Part shown: positions 25,985 to 38,519 of the stretch, piece after piece | Numbering within the stretch: the first letter of the stretch is position 1 | Layout: every line of letters starts with the position of its first letter | From: Kuschelorhynchus macadamiae | Lineage: Eukaryota; Arthropoda; Insecta; Coleoptera; Curculionidae | Reading direction: 5' to 3' | DNA: 64,000 nt | Assembly (NCBI GenBank): GCA_030620095.1 | Contig: JAUTXW010000325.1 | Location: 1 to 64,000, forward strand | Translations under genes and position numbers: made by a program | Notes under the pieces: model-generated | The model's database searches: none | What the model saw: only the letters and a program-made list of their open reading frames with translations | Told to the model about the DNA's origin: nothing

Positions 25985-27070
25985 CAGAAAGTCTGTGTGT
26001 CTAGACTGTGCTATATAGAAAAAAATGTTGCTTCAGACAATTACGTACAAGGAGGGCAAACGAAGAAGCCGTTGATATGATTGCGGTCTACTTCGAGATC
26101 GACATCATTAAGGATGGAGAGTGTTTCCACGCTTGGTGTACTGGTAGTTTTCGTCGTCCTAGATTTTACAGGCGTCACAATGGAAGAAGTGAGGAGAATA
26201 TTATTAATGTCTTGGCTTATATAGAGTTTAACAGACTTATTGGAACTAGGGCGTTCGAAACATTTTAAAAGACAACAGGTAAATTTAATAACCCGTTCAG
26301 TATTATTTTGTATTATATATCTACATGTTTTTTAGACTACATCCTTACCACATAGGCACCAGGCCTTAAATGAAGACGATTTTAGTTAGATAGTTAGATT
26401 TGGATGTTAGGCATGATTCATGAAAACCGAAATTTCTTATCACAGATCCTATGAACCGACGAAGCTACTTTTAATAGTGACGGTAGGGTAAACACGCATA
26501 ATGCATTATTGGTCTACTGAAAATCCGCACTGGATGCGATAAATGCAGCACCAAGGACGCTGGAGTCTAAATGTATGGTGTGGCATTATAGGAGGCAGAA
26601 TTATCGGACCCAATTTTTTGTGAGCGAGCCCTAACTGGTAACCTATTCTTAGAGTTTTTGTTCAATGAGTTGCCAGTTTGGTTAGATGATGTGCCACTGG
26701 ATATTAGGCAAATCATGCTCTTGCAATTAGACGGTTATCCAGCGCACTTTTCCATTAACGTTCGGAACCACATCAACAAGACTTTTCAAGATCGCTGGAT
26801 AGGAAGCAGAAGCCTATTTCCTTGGCCGGCCATGTCGCCCGACTTGACGTGTCTCGACTTCTATTTATGAGGACGCGTAAAAGACATGACATTGTTTTTA
26901 AAACTCAACCAACAAGATTAGATATGCAAAACAGAATTCGAAAAGCAATTAAAAGGCTGCCTGTGGCTGAAATTGAAGCGGCAGTTTTCTCCACCCACGA
27001 AAGATTGGAACAATGTGTGGAACGTGATGGAAGACAATTTATTATTACAATATTTATTTAACACTGAAGG
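25985..27070 (+). pseudogene. DD41D mariner-like transposase, second copy, degenerate
   Basis: The plus strand encodes in order: ANEEAVDMIAVYFE (DNA-binding start), FRRPRFYRRHNGRSEENIIN, a damaged QALNEDDFS segment, FLSQILWTDEATFNSDGRVN (first catalytic Asp), NAHYWSTENPHWMR, WSLNVWCGIIGGRIIGP, NLFLEFLFNELPVWLDDVPL, IRQIMLLQLDGYPAHFSINV (second Asp in QLDG), DRWIGSRS, SPDLTCLDFYL (third Asp in CLD). About 41 residues lie between the second and third Asp. Stops and frame changes interrupt it. It belongs to the same broad group as the copy at 16770-19320 but is not a close copy. Long inverted repeats like those of the first were not found. Confidence 0.88.
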
Positions 27071-27224
27071 AGGCATTAAATAATATTTTTTGTTCAAAAT
27101 CGGCCCTCTCAGGGCCACAGTGTGCAAAAAAATGACTGTTCTCGAATTTAAACCACAGCAGTCACTTTGATAGTGGTTTTAGTTAAAAACAAATATTTCT
27201 AAGAAATAAATTTTTTATTCTATT

Positions 27225-28065
27225 TTAGGCATTTGGAGTTTTTTAGAACAGATATGGCAGAATGTATTTAACAAAGATGACCCGATTTTATCTTACCTTT
27301 AAATCAAGTTTATTTTCTTATTATTCTTCTTATCTTTCTTTTTTTTTAGAAAACGTTCAATTTCTGTTATAAAAAACACCCTCTAGTGGTAAGTTACCAA
27401 ATCACAAAATCAAAAACTTAGGTAACGTTAGATCCCTAAGGTTTGCTTTTTTCATTTTAATTCTCTGAGCCGTTTTCAAGTCATAGACATTTGTTTGGAA
27501 AAACATTTGAATATATGGAGGATGGAATACCTGTTTTTTTTTTACTTAAGTTGGTTAAATTTTCAATTACCGAAATGTTAGGTTAGAAACAATATATCGA
27601 GATGCGGTTTACAGGTGCCTAATTAGGCTTCATTTTGCTATTTTTTTAAGTAAAAAAAAAACCATATCAATACATTTAATTTTTTTTAGAAAATGTGTAA
27701 ATTCTGTTATATTATCCAAAAACGCCCTCTAGTGGCAAGATCCCAAATCAAAAACACATTTAGTTAGATAACGTTGGATCCCCAAGGAATGCTTTTTTCA
27801 GCTATACCAAGTTTATTAAAATCCTTTGAGCCGTTATCGATTTATAGAGATTTATTTGGAAAAACATTTAAACACCCCCAATCACTTTATTTTCAGAGAT
27901 AGAAGAAAAAGTTAATGACAAAAAAGACTTGGTTTTATCTCAGATTTAAAATGCATACATTTTTTGTGTTACCTTAACAGGGCGAAATTTGGAGAAACAC
28001 TGCTCTTCTTAATTAATGATAGTAATTACGCCCCCTAGCGATCATCTTAGAAACCTAAAAATTAT
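27225..28065. repeat. ~340-bp degenerate tandem repeat (CCCTCTAGTGG family)
   Basis: TTTTTTTAGAAAA followed by TTCTGTTAT, ACACCCTCTAGTGGTAAG, GTTAGATCCCTAAGG, GAGCCGTT and TTTGGAAAAACATTT occurs from 27341 and again from 27681, 340 bp apart. A partial third unit with CGCCCCCTAGCGATCA is near 28030. A block with GATTTTATCTTACCTTTAAA (27280) and TGGTTTTATCTCAGATTTAA (27930) also repeats. Noncoding. Confidence 0.75.
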
Positions 28066-30049
28066 TTCCAGAATTTTCTCCAGTGGCCTCTTTGGTTATA
28101 CAATTTTTTCCAGTAACTTTCTACAATGAGTGGTATCCGAAATACAGCTGCTTACCTCTCTTATTTGCTCATCATGTACATGTATTACAATGAATCCTAC
28201 CAGTCATAAACACAACAGACACAATATGCAAGTAAATCTAAATAAAAATATTCCACAAGTATTAAAACAATCATGAAAGGACAACCTACCAGTAATTAAA
28301 ATACAATACAAAAAGAAACAAAAGCAACAAGCGCTATTCCTGTTCACAGAATATTGGCAGGGAATCAAAGAGAACAAATATTCTCATAAAAAAAAAACGA
28401 ATAAATTTGCTTTAAAATGTGCAAAGTTATAAATATTACACTATAATTAAACAGAATACCCACTCTGTGAACAAAACAAATCTTAATTTCAACGAGCAAG
28501 ATGTCCAGATAAGGAAGCAGACTGCAAGGAATCCGCTGTTTCTCAGTTATTGGCATAAAGAAGGCGAAGTAACTGGATTTACACCATCTAGATTTCTTTC
28601 GATAGAACAACGATGTGATTATCTAACTACTGCCAGATGCCAGGTAAACTGCTTTAGAAAATGTATTAAAGATTAACCTAAAAATCAAGAATCAACCAAA
28701 GTTGCTACTGTCAAAAAGAATCACGTGGTTGCTGGAACAATGGAGAGTAGAAGAAGACAAGGTCTCATCATACGACCTCCAACCTTTCTGTAAAATTACT
28801 AAAAAATAAACTAAAAGATCATACAAAAGATGCGGAATGAAGATCGCTGGAAATTCGTCAAAAAAACTTCAAGTTTAAAAAAAATTGGCGAATACAGAGA
28901 ATTCATATGCGAAAATTAAATAAAGTAATAATAAAGGATTTTTAAAGCCTTATGATACTTATAAAAGAAAGTTAAAATATTAGATTATTACTACTCTGCC
29001 AAAAGAGTAACTGTTGTAAGGCTGGACTAAAGCAGGATAACTAAAAACAATAATTCTGGGTCAGACTAGATAAGAACTTTACAGAGTCTAACGAAATTAT
29101 CGTTTATAATATAACACTATTTTAGTCACACGACGAGAGCGATAAATGAAGAACTGTGGGGTAAACATGCTCATTAAAAATAAAGAACCACATAGTTCGA
29201 CGTAAATTTATTGTAAGCGGTGTAGCAATCTCATCAACTTTTATTCGAACTGCTCCGGCTTACCATATGTTGCTACAAGTTACTCAGTATGGAACTGGGA
29301 TTTTTAATACATCTTCTTGTCTGAATCGATTTGTGAAAGACACGACAGGTTTACGAACGGCTTTACTTTTTGCACCTACCTATAAAAATTGTCTGTCCTA
29401 TTCGCTAGAATAGGGTTTTATATTCTAACAGTTTTAAATTAACTAAGCTTAAACTAACGTAAGGTTTATATTATTGTAAAAACCCTTCACACGTCTCACA
29501 ACAGGCAATGGGGGTTCTTCAGCCTGACAAATCATAGGAATTACACAAAGTCACTATTTGTTAAAAATGAATGAAATTTTAGTAAATTCATACGGGATCA
29601 AAGGTTTTCCAGACCCTAACAAGCCATTTTGAAATCAACTACTTCCTATATTTCCTACATTATTAAAAAAACCAATAATAGCCAGTGCTATGTATGATAA
29701 AAGTGTGAAAAGTGCATGTGAAAGTGTGCTGGTCAAACAAAGCGAGTTCTCTAATTCATACGAGTTTCTTAAACACACACACCTAGGGTCACACAAGATG
29801 TTTCTCTATGAGCATGCAATTTTTATAATTTTTATAGATTTATAAACTATCAAGTACTTACTTGGATTTGTCCGTTTGATTATTATTATTGATAATTAAG
29901 TTGTGGTATTCGGCATTGTTTAGCACTAGATATGAACTGTTAGGTGAGATATTTTATTGTTCTTTTCTAAATTCAAATAATTTTACAACGCCAAATAAAA
30001 ATAATATAAGTCAAAATATAAAAGTGAGCCCAAGTGCTGCATTTGTCTG
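28066..30049. other. No gene recognised
   Basis: About 2 kb of AT-rich sequence. Two short overlapping open frames on opposite strands near 28365-28676 have no recognisable content. Nothing else to report. Confidence 0.5.
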
Positions 30050-30057
30050 GCTCCCCA

Positions 30058-30238
30058 CAGTGGCGTAGCTACAGGGCCCACTCAAGGGGATTATGAGCGT
30101 ATAGATGACCTTTTTTTAGGCATCAAATATTTTCCGACTAGTAAAGGATCTTGTTTTTGTCATCAGTTATTTTTCTGTTCTGAGAGGGGACTCTTTATCG
30201 AAAACCGCGGGGGCCCAAAATTTGTAGCTACGCTACTG
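30058..30238. mobile_element. hAT-type MITE with perfect 8-bp target-site duplication
   Basis: A 181-bp element starts CAGTGGCGTAGCTACAGGGC and ends with the inverted GTAGCTACGCTACTG. GCTCCCCA occurs directly before (30050-30057) and after (30239-30246). No coding capacity. The terminus matches the outer element of the nest at 16375-20017, so the same transposase could have moved both. Confidence 0.93.
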
Positions 30239-30369
30239 GCTCCCCATCTATGTCTAATGTCTAAGTATATAAGCTAGAACAGAATAAAACACTACACGAC
30301 AAATACAATATATATTAAAATGACACTATAACACATTAAAACTAAGTAGATCAGGATAGAGATGAACGC

Positions 30370-31060
30370 TGTCGATCACAAAAAACGCAGGCATACAATC
30401 ATTATCAATTACACCGCAAAGTTGAAATCTATGAACCAAAAATTGTTTTACGCATGCTCTAAATGATTTTTCGGGTAAATCGCGCCAGTTGTTAGGAATC
30501 TTATTTAATTTTGGTGCAAAATCATTTACAAATATTCTTGATCTATCCCAGTCTATGCAAGTCTGTTCTTATAAGGCATGGTGTCTAGTTGGATAATTAT
30601 GAAAATATTGGTTAGAACTGTATTAAAAACATTTTTATGACAATAGACGAGGCATTCAAAAATGAACCTACATGAAATGGTCATAATTTTCAACTATCTG
30701 AATGCATCTCTGGCATCTGCCCTAGAACCCAAACCAGCAATCACCCTCATAACTCTTCTTTATAATTTAAAAATCCGTGTTAAAAGTGCCCCCATGATAA
30801 GATAGCATAGCAAGACACAAACTGAAACACTCCATAAAAAGTTTGGCGAAGACAAGAATTGGAAAGGACCTTTTTAAAATATTTTTTTAATAGAAAAGTT
30901 TTTCGAGATAGGCGTTCGGCCATATGATCCATACGGCTATCGAATTTCAATGTGGGGTCTAGATATACATCTAGGAATATCATCTCTTCCTCATTTTCTA
31001 CTTCGATATTCCTCAATCCATTCATTGCCAGTCTATTGGGCCCTGAACCACCCACCCAAG
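30370..31060 (-). pseudogene. Non-LTR retrotransposon (jockey/CR1-like) RT C-terminus
   Basis: The minus-strand open frame 31055-30780 encodes EEEMIFLDVYLDPTLKFDSR, the F-L-G-V-x-L-D segment following the RT palm, then HMAERLSRKTFLLKKYFKKV and ETFYGVFQF-like plus SCYAILSWGHF, the thumb region. Homology continues downstream with stops: RRVMRVIAGLGSRADARDAF and FIFECLVYCHKNVFN. It is a 5'-truncated, frame-damaged 3' part. The hAT MITE at 30058-30238 lies just beyond its 3' side. Confidence 0.8.
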
Positions 31061-33584
31061 TCCTTCACATATTTTGTATTGCTGTTACTCCCCTTAGCGG
31101 CCAACTTTCAAACTTGAAAATAATTTACAGCGATTTCCCTTACCCGATTTACTTATAAATATATTTTTCCTTAATTTCTGTCATTAACAGTTCCCGAGCT
31201 ACAACCGACGTCCTCTATTATTGAACCACCCAATACATACAAGTAAGGAAACAACGTATACAAAAAACCGAAAGAAATTTAAAAATCGCTGAAAAGTGTT
31301 ATTTGAAATTTAGGAATAGATTAGCTGGCTAAAAAAATAAAATCTTATTTTGTAACAGTTATCGTTTAAGGGAGAACTCAACACGCAAAAAGTGAAAAAT
31401 CAGCGACAAGGTCTAGTCAAGTTCAAAGTAAGATGAAATGGTACCTACGTATTAGAAAAAGCTTCTGCGCATCCGACTTCAAAAAAATGTGTTATGTATA
31501 TGCAATTTAAATTACATTTCGGTTAAAAATCGGTTGAAAAGGGTTCACGCGCTGCAGAAATACAAAGACATGAGTATGATTTACCACTTCAAATTTTGCA
31601 GTTACATAGACAAAGGATCAATGCAAGGCGGTAAAGAGCCATTATGTGGATAAAAAAATTATATTCGATGGCATTTGAGTCAAAAAGTGGTCAAAAAATG
31701 GTCGAAAATGGACAAATCGACTTATGTCTTCAATCTGTTTTATAATTCTAGTCTTAATTACTTCATAAAAAATCGTATTTAGCGCCCAACTATACATATT
31801 TCCCTAATTAAATCACCTTGAAGCTAATAAATATCTCTTACAGCTTTAACATAATATTGCAGCGGCGGAAGGCTTGCAAATGATACATAATGCTGCGTGC
31901 AGTTCCCCCTTAAGAAAATTTTGCAAGGTCTTACATAAAACTGTGTTTAACATATTTATATTAAAACTCTGCATTTTGGCTCTCTAGGCCATAACATCCA
32001 TACCTTGTGCTAGGCAATGCCGAAAACAGCAACTCAATATGTCGATTCGAAAATATTGAAACCAGCAGAAGAAAGTGAGACATCTACATGTACGTAGATA
32101 TAACCATTTAGTTTTGATTTTGAAGTAGCAATCGGATTTATATATTTGTCAAAAACAATCACTTTTTCTAAACAGATATTTTCTTGTTTTTTTGTGGATA
32201 CTTCTTGCTGAAAAATCACCTATTTTGAAAAGCTTGCCATAAAAAAACAAGTAATCTTATGTCAAAGGAAGATTCCTTAATGTCAATTTTTTTATTTTGG
32301 CAGCACATCAGACTTGTTGGGAAAACGCCTCTCTGTATTAACAATAAAACAATTTACTGCAAAGCGGCGTTCGTGTACATCAATTAGCCATGTTACGTAA
32401 AAATGACCAGCTGACAATTTCTACAATTATTATTCTTGCAATATGATGCGTTAGTCTCGATCAAACAGGGAATCGCAGTTTAGAACATTCACGCAAGCCA
32501 TTACAAAATGTTGCAGAAAACGGAGCTACTCGATTTTTATTGCAACTTTGGTGCAAGTCTGAGATACAATTTAGTTTTTTTATGATACCAAACAAAACAA
32601 ATTTCTCGCAGAAGTGACTGCGCGGATTTTTGACGTAGATATTTAGTAGATGTTGTTGATTTAAATGAGTTGGTAGAATCTAATAAAATACCCTTGTTTA
32701 ATAAACGTGCGTTTTGAATAATATATATTCTTCCTCGGGGCACTGAAACTAAGATAATTTCTTTTCATCTTTCTTAAGTATTTTTAAGAACATAACATGT
32801 AGAATAAACAAAGTAGATATTCTATTGTGTCGGTTTAAATAATTATTAGGTTAAAAAATGTATAAGAAAAGATATAAATATATACCAATTTTTTTATAAA
32901 AAGACCAGCCGTTTTTCAAAATAATTTCTTTTATGTAACAGAAAACAATATTTAACCAACCCAACGGGGATTTTCCATGCCACTCATATGTACATTTTGT
33001 TTATAAATTTAACGAGATACTGTTTAATCGTTTAATTTCTCCTTTCTAATATACAGCTCTGTTAATATCGTACGTAAAAGCATATCGTTACCATCTATGC
33101 ATTAAGTTACATTACGCACATCGGACTAAGTTTGTTTAATGCCTTTTTAACCGTAAACGTTAAAATCTCGCGATATGCATCATAAATTTAATATAAACAA
33201 ATTCACGCCTACTTGCTCAAATAAGGCAAAGATTATGGCGTCAATAATTCAAACTAATCGCAATGGCGATTGCCTTTTCAAATTGGAAAACGAAATTATG
33301 GTTATGAAAAATGACTTCCAATCAACAATCTTTATGTAGGGCTGTCACAGTTCCTAGTATGAATACGATGTAACAAAGAGGAAAATATCCAAAGCAAACT
33401 TAGATCAAAATTTAAATAGGCTGCTTGGTCTTCATCCAATCCTAGTTTGCTGCTTACCATAATAACGGCTTTTATGATTTATGATTCCTCGACATTTCAT
33501 CCTTAAGAGGGTGAAACATGTTTTTTAAGAGAGTAAAAAGAGGTGGTTATTGAATCTTTAGTTTTTACTTCGTCATAAAAGGGA
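31061..33584. other. Repeat-poor interval, no gene recognised
   Basis: No transposon protein or clear repeat unit is visible over ~2.5 kb, which is unusual in this window. The stretch 32940-33330 has a more balanced composition with motifs such as CTCGCGATATGCATCATAAA. It may be host intergenic or intronic DNA. No splice-supported exon was found. Confidence 0.35.
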
Positions 33585-35440
33585 AGTATTGTAATCGTGA
33601 AAAATCACCCTCCGAGATTTTTTCAGATATTTACGTTTCAGGGTCCCTAGATGACGAAAAACATGTTTTTCGATTCCATCGGTCTGTCTATTCGCGGCAT
33701 AGCTAAAAAACTACTTACCCTATTGATTTCAAATTCTGGTCAAAAACTATGGCTAATATGGGGATAACCCGATAACATTTTGGTAAAAATCCAATATGAC
33801 GAAACAAAATGGCTGCCTAGTAAAATGTAAAAAAAATATTACGAAGAAAGTGTTTATCCAATTTATCTCAAATTTTGCACAAAAATCAAGTATTATATAG
33901 GAACCAATTGGTAAAATTTTGGTACGAATCTAAGATGGCGGAAGAAAAAAATTCAGCCTGAATTCCTACTTAATGAACTAATTTCAAATTGTGTGCCATA
34001 ATTGTAGGATAGACATGAACTAGTAAAATTGTGATAGTAATTCGAGATGGCGGAACAAAATGGCGGCGAAATAAAATTTTTGTAATCTGAAAAATCACCC
34101 TCTCAGGTTTTACATATCTTCGCATTTTCGCGACCCTAGATGGCAAAAAATATGTTTTATCAAGTCCGTCGATCCGTCTGTCGATTTGTCTGTATGTCAG
34201 TTCGCGGCATAGCTTAAAAACTACTTCTCAGATTGACTTCAAATTTTAGACAAAAATTAAGGCTCATATGGGGAGAACCTGGTAAAATTTTAGTCAAAAT
34301 CCAATATGCCGGGATAAGATGGCGGCCTAGTGAAACGTTAAAAAAAATATTACTAAAAAACTAATTATCCAATTTATCTCAAATGTTTGTAATCTAGTAT
34401 TATGTAGAAATCAATTAGTAAAATTTTGGAGCGAATCCAAGATGGCAGAACAAAATGGCGGTTTAATAAAATATTTAAACATTCAGCCTGAAAAAACTAC
34501 TTCATGAACTGATTTTAAATTACGTGACATAACTAATTGTAGTATAGAGATGAACTAGTAAAACTGTGGTACTAATTCAAGATGGTGGAACAAAATGGTA
34601 GCCTAATAAAATTTTTGTAATCTGAAAAATCGTCCTAGCAGGTTTTACATACCTGCGCGCTTTGGTGTCCCTAGATGCCAAAAAATATGTTTTATCAATT
34701 CCATTGGTCCACCCGTCACTTTGCCTGTCTGTCAGTTCGCGGCATAGATTAAAAACTACTCAACAGATTGACTTCAAATTTTAGTCAAGAATTAACGCTC
34801 ATATAGGGATGACTTGGTAATATTTTGGTAAAAATCCAATATGTCGGAACAAGATGGCGGTCTAGCGAAGTGTTAAAAATGTATTACTAAACAAAATTTA
34901 CTCAAATTTTCTAAAAAAAAGTGTTACATAAGTATGACCTGGTAACATTTTGGTATAAATATAAAATAGCAACACAAAATGGGGCAGTAAAAATAAGATA
35001 TTTTTAAAATCAGTCTGAAAAAACTATCTATTAGATTAGTTTCAAGGTTAAGGGTGATATAGAGATAAACTGGTAACGTTGTGTTACGACTTCAAGATAG
35101 CGGAACAAAATGGCGGCCAAATAACATGTTAAAAAAATTAGCATAAAAATTTTTTTTATTCAATTGATTGTAAATTTTGGGAAAAAATTAAATATGATAT
35201 AAGGATAAACTGGTGCAAATTCAACATGACGTAACAAAATTGCGGTGTGTGTCAATGTAAAAACTACTTATTGAATTCATTTTAAATTATGCCCAAAATC
35301 AAGTGTGCTTAGGTAGAAACTGATAAAATATTGGTAGGGATCCAATATATTGAAACAAAATGGCCTCCAATAAAAATGTTTGAAAAGACAGTATGTATGT
35401 GTTCCTAAATAACTATACTGAACTAAACTGGTTCACACTT
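33585..35440. repeat. CCGCCATTTTG tandem-repeat element, orientation 2, with ~500-bp higher-order repeat
   Basis: Reverse-orientation relative of 12041-13290. The terminus motif (CCCTAGATG with an A-rich ATATGTTTT and CCGTCTGTCTGT-like segment, then TTCGCGGCATAGCTTAAAAA) appears three times, near 33640, 34130 and 34665. Between them, AAGATGGCGGAACAAAATGG units recur at ~120-bp spacing (33812, 33935, 34047, 34320, 34455, 34852, 35110). So 120-bp units are organised into ~500-bp super-units. No ORF. Confidence 0.88.
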
Positions 35441-36340
35441 CACTATTTCTAATAAAAGGAAATATACATATCTAATGAGGGAAGTTTTGGGTAAAGGACA
35501 TTTACCGATTTTTTTACAATATATCTGCAACTAAATAACACTCGTAAACAAGTCTCGTCAATGGCTTTGAAAAACATCTAAAAACAATTTCTGAATTTTC
35601 CCATACCAATTTCTGGTTTGGAAGAGAGCCTCAAAATTTGACATCTCCTGTCAAATTAGAAATTGGTGTAAGGAGATAGATAAATAGGAAATACAGATTC
35701 AAAGGGCCGAAAATATCAATTTTCAAATGTCATTTTCTCGAAAACAGTGTTGAATTTAGGAATAAGAATAAAACAAAGTTTTAAAATGTCCAGAAGATAC
35801 AGGAATTTCATTCATAAAACGGATGTTTCCCCAGGCTTAGAATAGAAGTGGCAAAACCACACTATTAAAAATATTTTAAAAAGAAAGTTTATGTTTACTT
35901 ATGACCAGAACCGATTTATTTTCAAGTAATGTATTAATTGGTGTTCCAGATACTTCTATAGGCCACTGCCAGGGACGTGGCCAGGCGGCTCCAGGGATCC
36001 CCCCCTTTTTTTAATTTTCTTGAGGTTTAACCGTTTGGACCTCCCCCATCCCGAACTAAAACTCTGGCTACATGTTTGGCCACTGAGTTTGGCGCACCCT
36101 GTATATGGAAGCAATACAAAGATCGTATAGGACACAGAACCATAGAGGAAAAAACATATAATGTGCAAGGATCATTGATTAAATTCTTGATGTCATATGA
36201 CTTAATTTACATAGAAACGATGATAAATTAATTGTTGAAATATTATAATAAATTCTGATATTCACATGTACGTGTTTTGTAATCACGCTTGATGCCCACG
36301 CCTAAATAAATCAATAGTGATCGAAAATAAAAAGTTGTAA
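35441..36340. other. No gene; repeat fragments
   Basis: At ~35480-35515 GGGTAAAGGACATTTACCGA repeats a motif seen near 3000. At ~35967 CAGGGACGTGGCCAGGCGGC looks like a hAT-type start, and CACCCTGTATATGG at ~36097 like another repeat end; no matched termini were assigned. The 70-codon minus frame at 35956-36168 lies in this repeat-like, not coding, sequence. Confidence 0.35.
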
Positions 36341-36560
36341 TTGCTAGTTTCTCCTCCTATAATTAATTTCGATAAATTCGCGTTTCACACGACTATTTGT
36401 TATATGCAAAAGTGCGACTGGAAGTTTTCAATTATAATAACTGTCAGTACGTTGTATCTAGTTTTTTTTCGAATACGGCCAAGTGATGCATTAGCGTTTA
36501 AATGCCCGTGAAAGTGATTTTCGAGTGGAAAATTGTAAATCATACATTGTGCATTTGTAA
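36341..36560 (+). promoter_or_regulatory. Weak candidate core promoter
   Basis: A GTCAGTACG initiator-like site (arthropod TCAGT) at ~36445 is followed 28 bp later by AATACGG, one mismatch from a downstream promoter element. The surrounding 200 bp are less AT-rich and repeat-free. This is pattern matching only; no downstream exon is identified. Confidence 0.15.
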
Positions 36561-37983
36561 TTTGTAGTGTTGAAAGGTTTACTTTCTATGGGCATAGAAA
36601 ATATAGCTAAGTGCGTTTAGCTATATTTTCTGTGCTATGGGTTAAGAATACCATACCATACCATAAATTAATAGGGCTTTATACAATGGAAAATAATGTT
36701 TGGGATTTTAAAGACGCTCTCTCTTGTTGCATACACACACAGTCTTTCTTCTTCAGTCAGAAAATCAAAATCCAATTTCAGTATGGTGGGAAAAATATTA
36801 ATTATGTCATTTTTTATTTAAGAACAATACCTTTTAAGCTTTAATCATATATAAATAGCAACCTTTACCTCAAATCTATGTTCCAGAATAATAAACTTTT
36901 AAATTGGAAGCAACAATTTTGTTTAACCTTAAGGGCGTAGTTTTTAACAGGAATTTCTTCTTCTTTATTGTATTTATTTTGGAATATACCATCTCGATCA
37001 TAAAATTCTGGTACATCCTATTAGCTTATAAACTGTGCTGTCAATCATCTAAAACTTTGATTGTGAGGCACATTTATATCATAACTTCAGGATTGTTTTA
37101 ATATGCAGTTTGTTTATTCAATGTTACACAATATTTGAATCAGTAACATAACAAAATTTATACAATTTTCTTAAAGATCCTCATCAATATAAGTTAAGCT
37201 AATTTTCAGAGACAGTATTCCGCTTTAAATTTGGGCGAAAATTTTGAGATGTGCAAAGCAAATGGTCAGCAGTTTATTTTAAAAGAATTATATTTAATTC
37301 TAATCGTCATGTAAAAAAGATTTAGTAAATGAATATAACTAAAGTTGTCAAAATAAGTAGCTGATTGAGAGCCGGCGTTCCATATTAGTCCAAAGGCTAT
37401 AGTGATGCTGTGCCAGAATCTTATGAGAGCGATGGTACCTTTAATATTTATGGTGATATTTGTAAATAATTATGTACCCATATAAGAACCAAAAAATATA
37501 TAATTCAAATCGATTTTTTTTTAAAAATAGATTTAATTTTCTCTTTTAAACACAGCGTTCTGCATTTTGCTAACCAATTAATATAAAAACAATTTTTTAT
37601 TCAAATCGACTCAAATTCAAATTTTGCAACATCAAACAAAACTTAACAGAAGCATACGAATTAAGATTTTTCGAAACGTTTGACACAAAAACCGTGACCG
37701 AAGTATTAAAGAATTTAAGTAATAAGTCATTGGCACAGTTAGTAACAGAAAAAATATAATATTTTAGAAATTATGTATTTCAGCTGTAAAAGGAAATAAA
37801 ATTTTGTTAAACGGTAGGCAAAATAAACAAACTGTGCTTAAATAAACTTATTTTTAGAAAGATATTGTCAATGCTCTTTGTTATGACGTTATTTCTTATT
37901 GAAAATAATCCGGAGTATATTATTAATTTCTTACGTCTCCAGAATCGTATATTCTAAAATAAAATAACAGTTTACCTACTTAC
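36561..37983. other. No gene recognised
   Basis: AT-rich, with a short CATAC repeat near 36650. Small open frames here (36611-36844, 36904-37101) are low-complexity and unsupported. Confidence 0.45.
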
Positions 37984-38014
37984 TAGGAACATGGCACTTT
38001 TGGTCGAGACTCAC
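37984..38014 (-). other. Candidate 31-bp micro-exon
   Basis: On the minus strand a pyrimidine-rich TTTCTTTTATTTGCAG acceptor is followed after exactly 31 bases by a consensus donor CTA|GTAAGT. Both splice signals are strong and close together. The 31-bp exon has no frame constraint I can check. Upstream on the same strand lies the GC-richer block 38520-38960, which could contain an earlier exon. It may equally be a chance pairing of signals. Confidence 0.25.
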
Positions 38015-38519
38015 CTGCAAATAAAAGAAACACAATATTATATATTGAGCAAAAAATTTTATAAAAATAGTTAACCATCAATAAATATAAAGTAGAATAA
38101 ATCACATAACTACTATCTAGTTAAAATACTAATAAAGCAATTAATACCTCGATTAATATTTTAATGTTCCAAATTACAAATATTTTTTAAGAAGACCAAA
38201 CATTATAAAATAAATCGGTAAGTAAGTATGTCTAATTTAAACCATAATTTTTTAAAGAAGAATAAGAATAAATTAACGACACCCTCGCGAAATTTGACGG
38301 CAACTATATATAATTTTAATATTATACCCCCATATTCCAAGATTTGATGTTCCCTTCTTTGCAAGCTTTATACATATTACATTATATATTTAGAATATTT
38401 CACCTTTTAAACAACGTTAAATAGATAGACACAAAATCAACTTTTACTAATAATAATCCCATATTAACTAAGCCAACACGATACAACTAAAATTCCAAAA
38501 CGAATAAAATAAAAACAAT

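Noticed and set aside
35956..36168. 70-codon minus-strand frame in GC-richer sequence
   Set aside because: It lies over a repeat-like segment with hAT-type start and has no domain.
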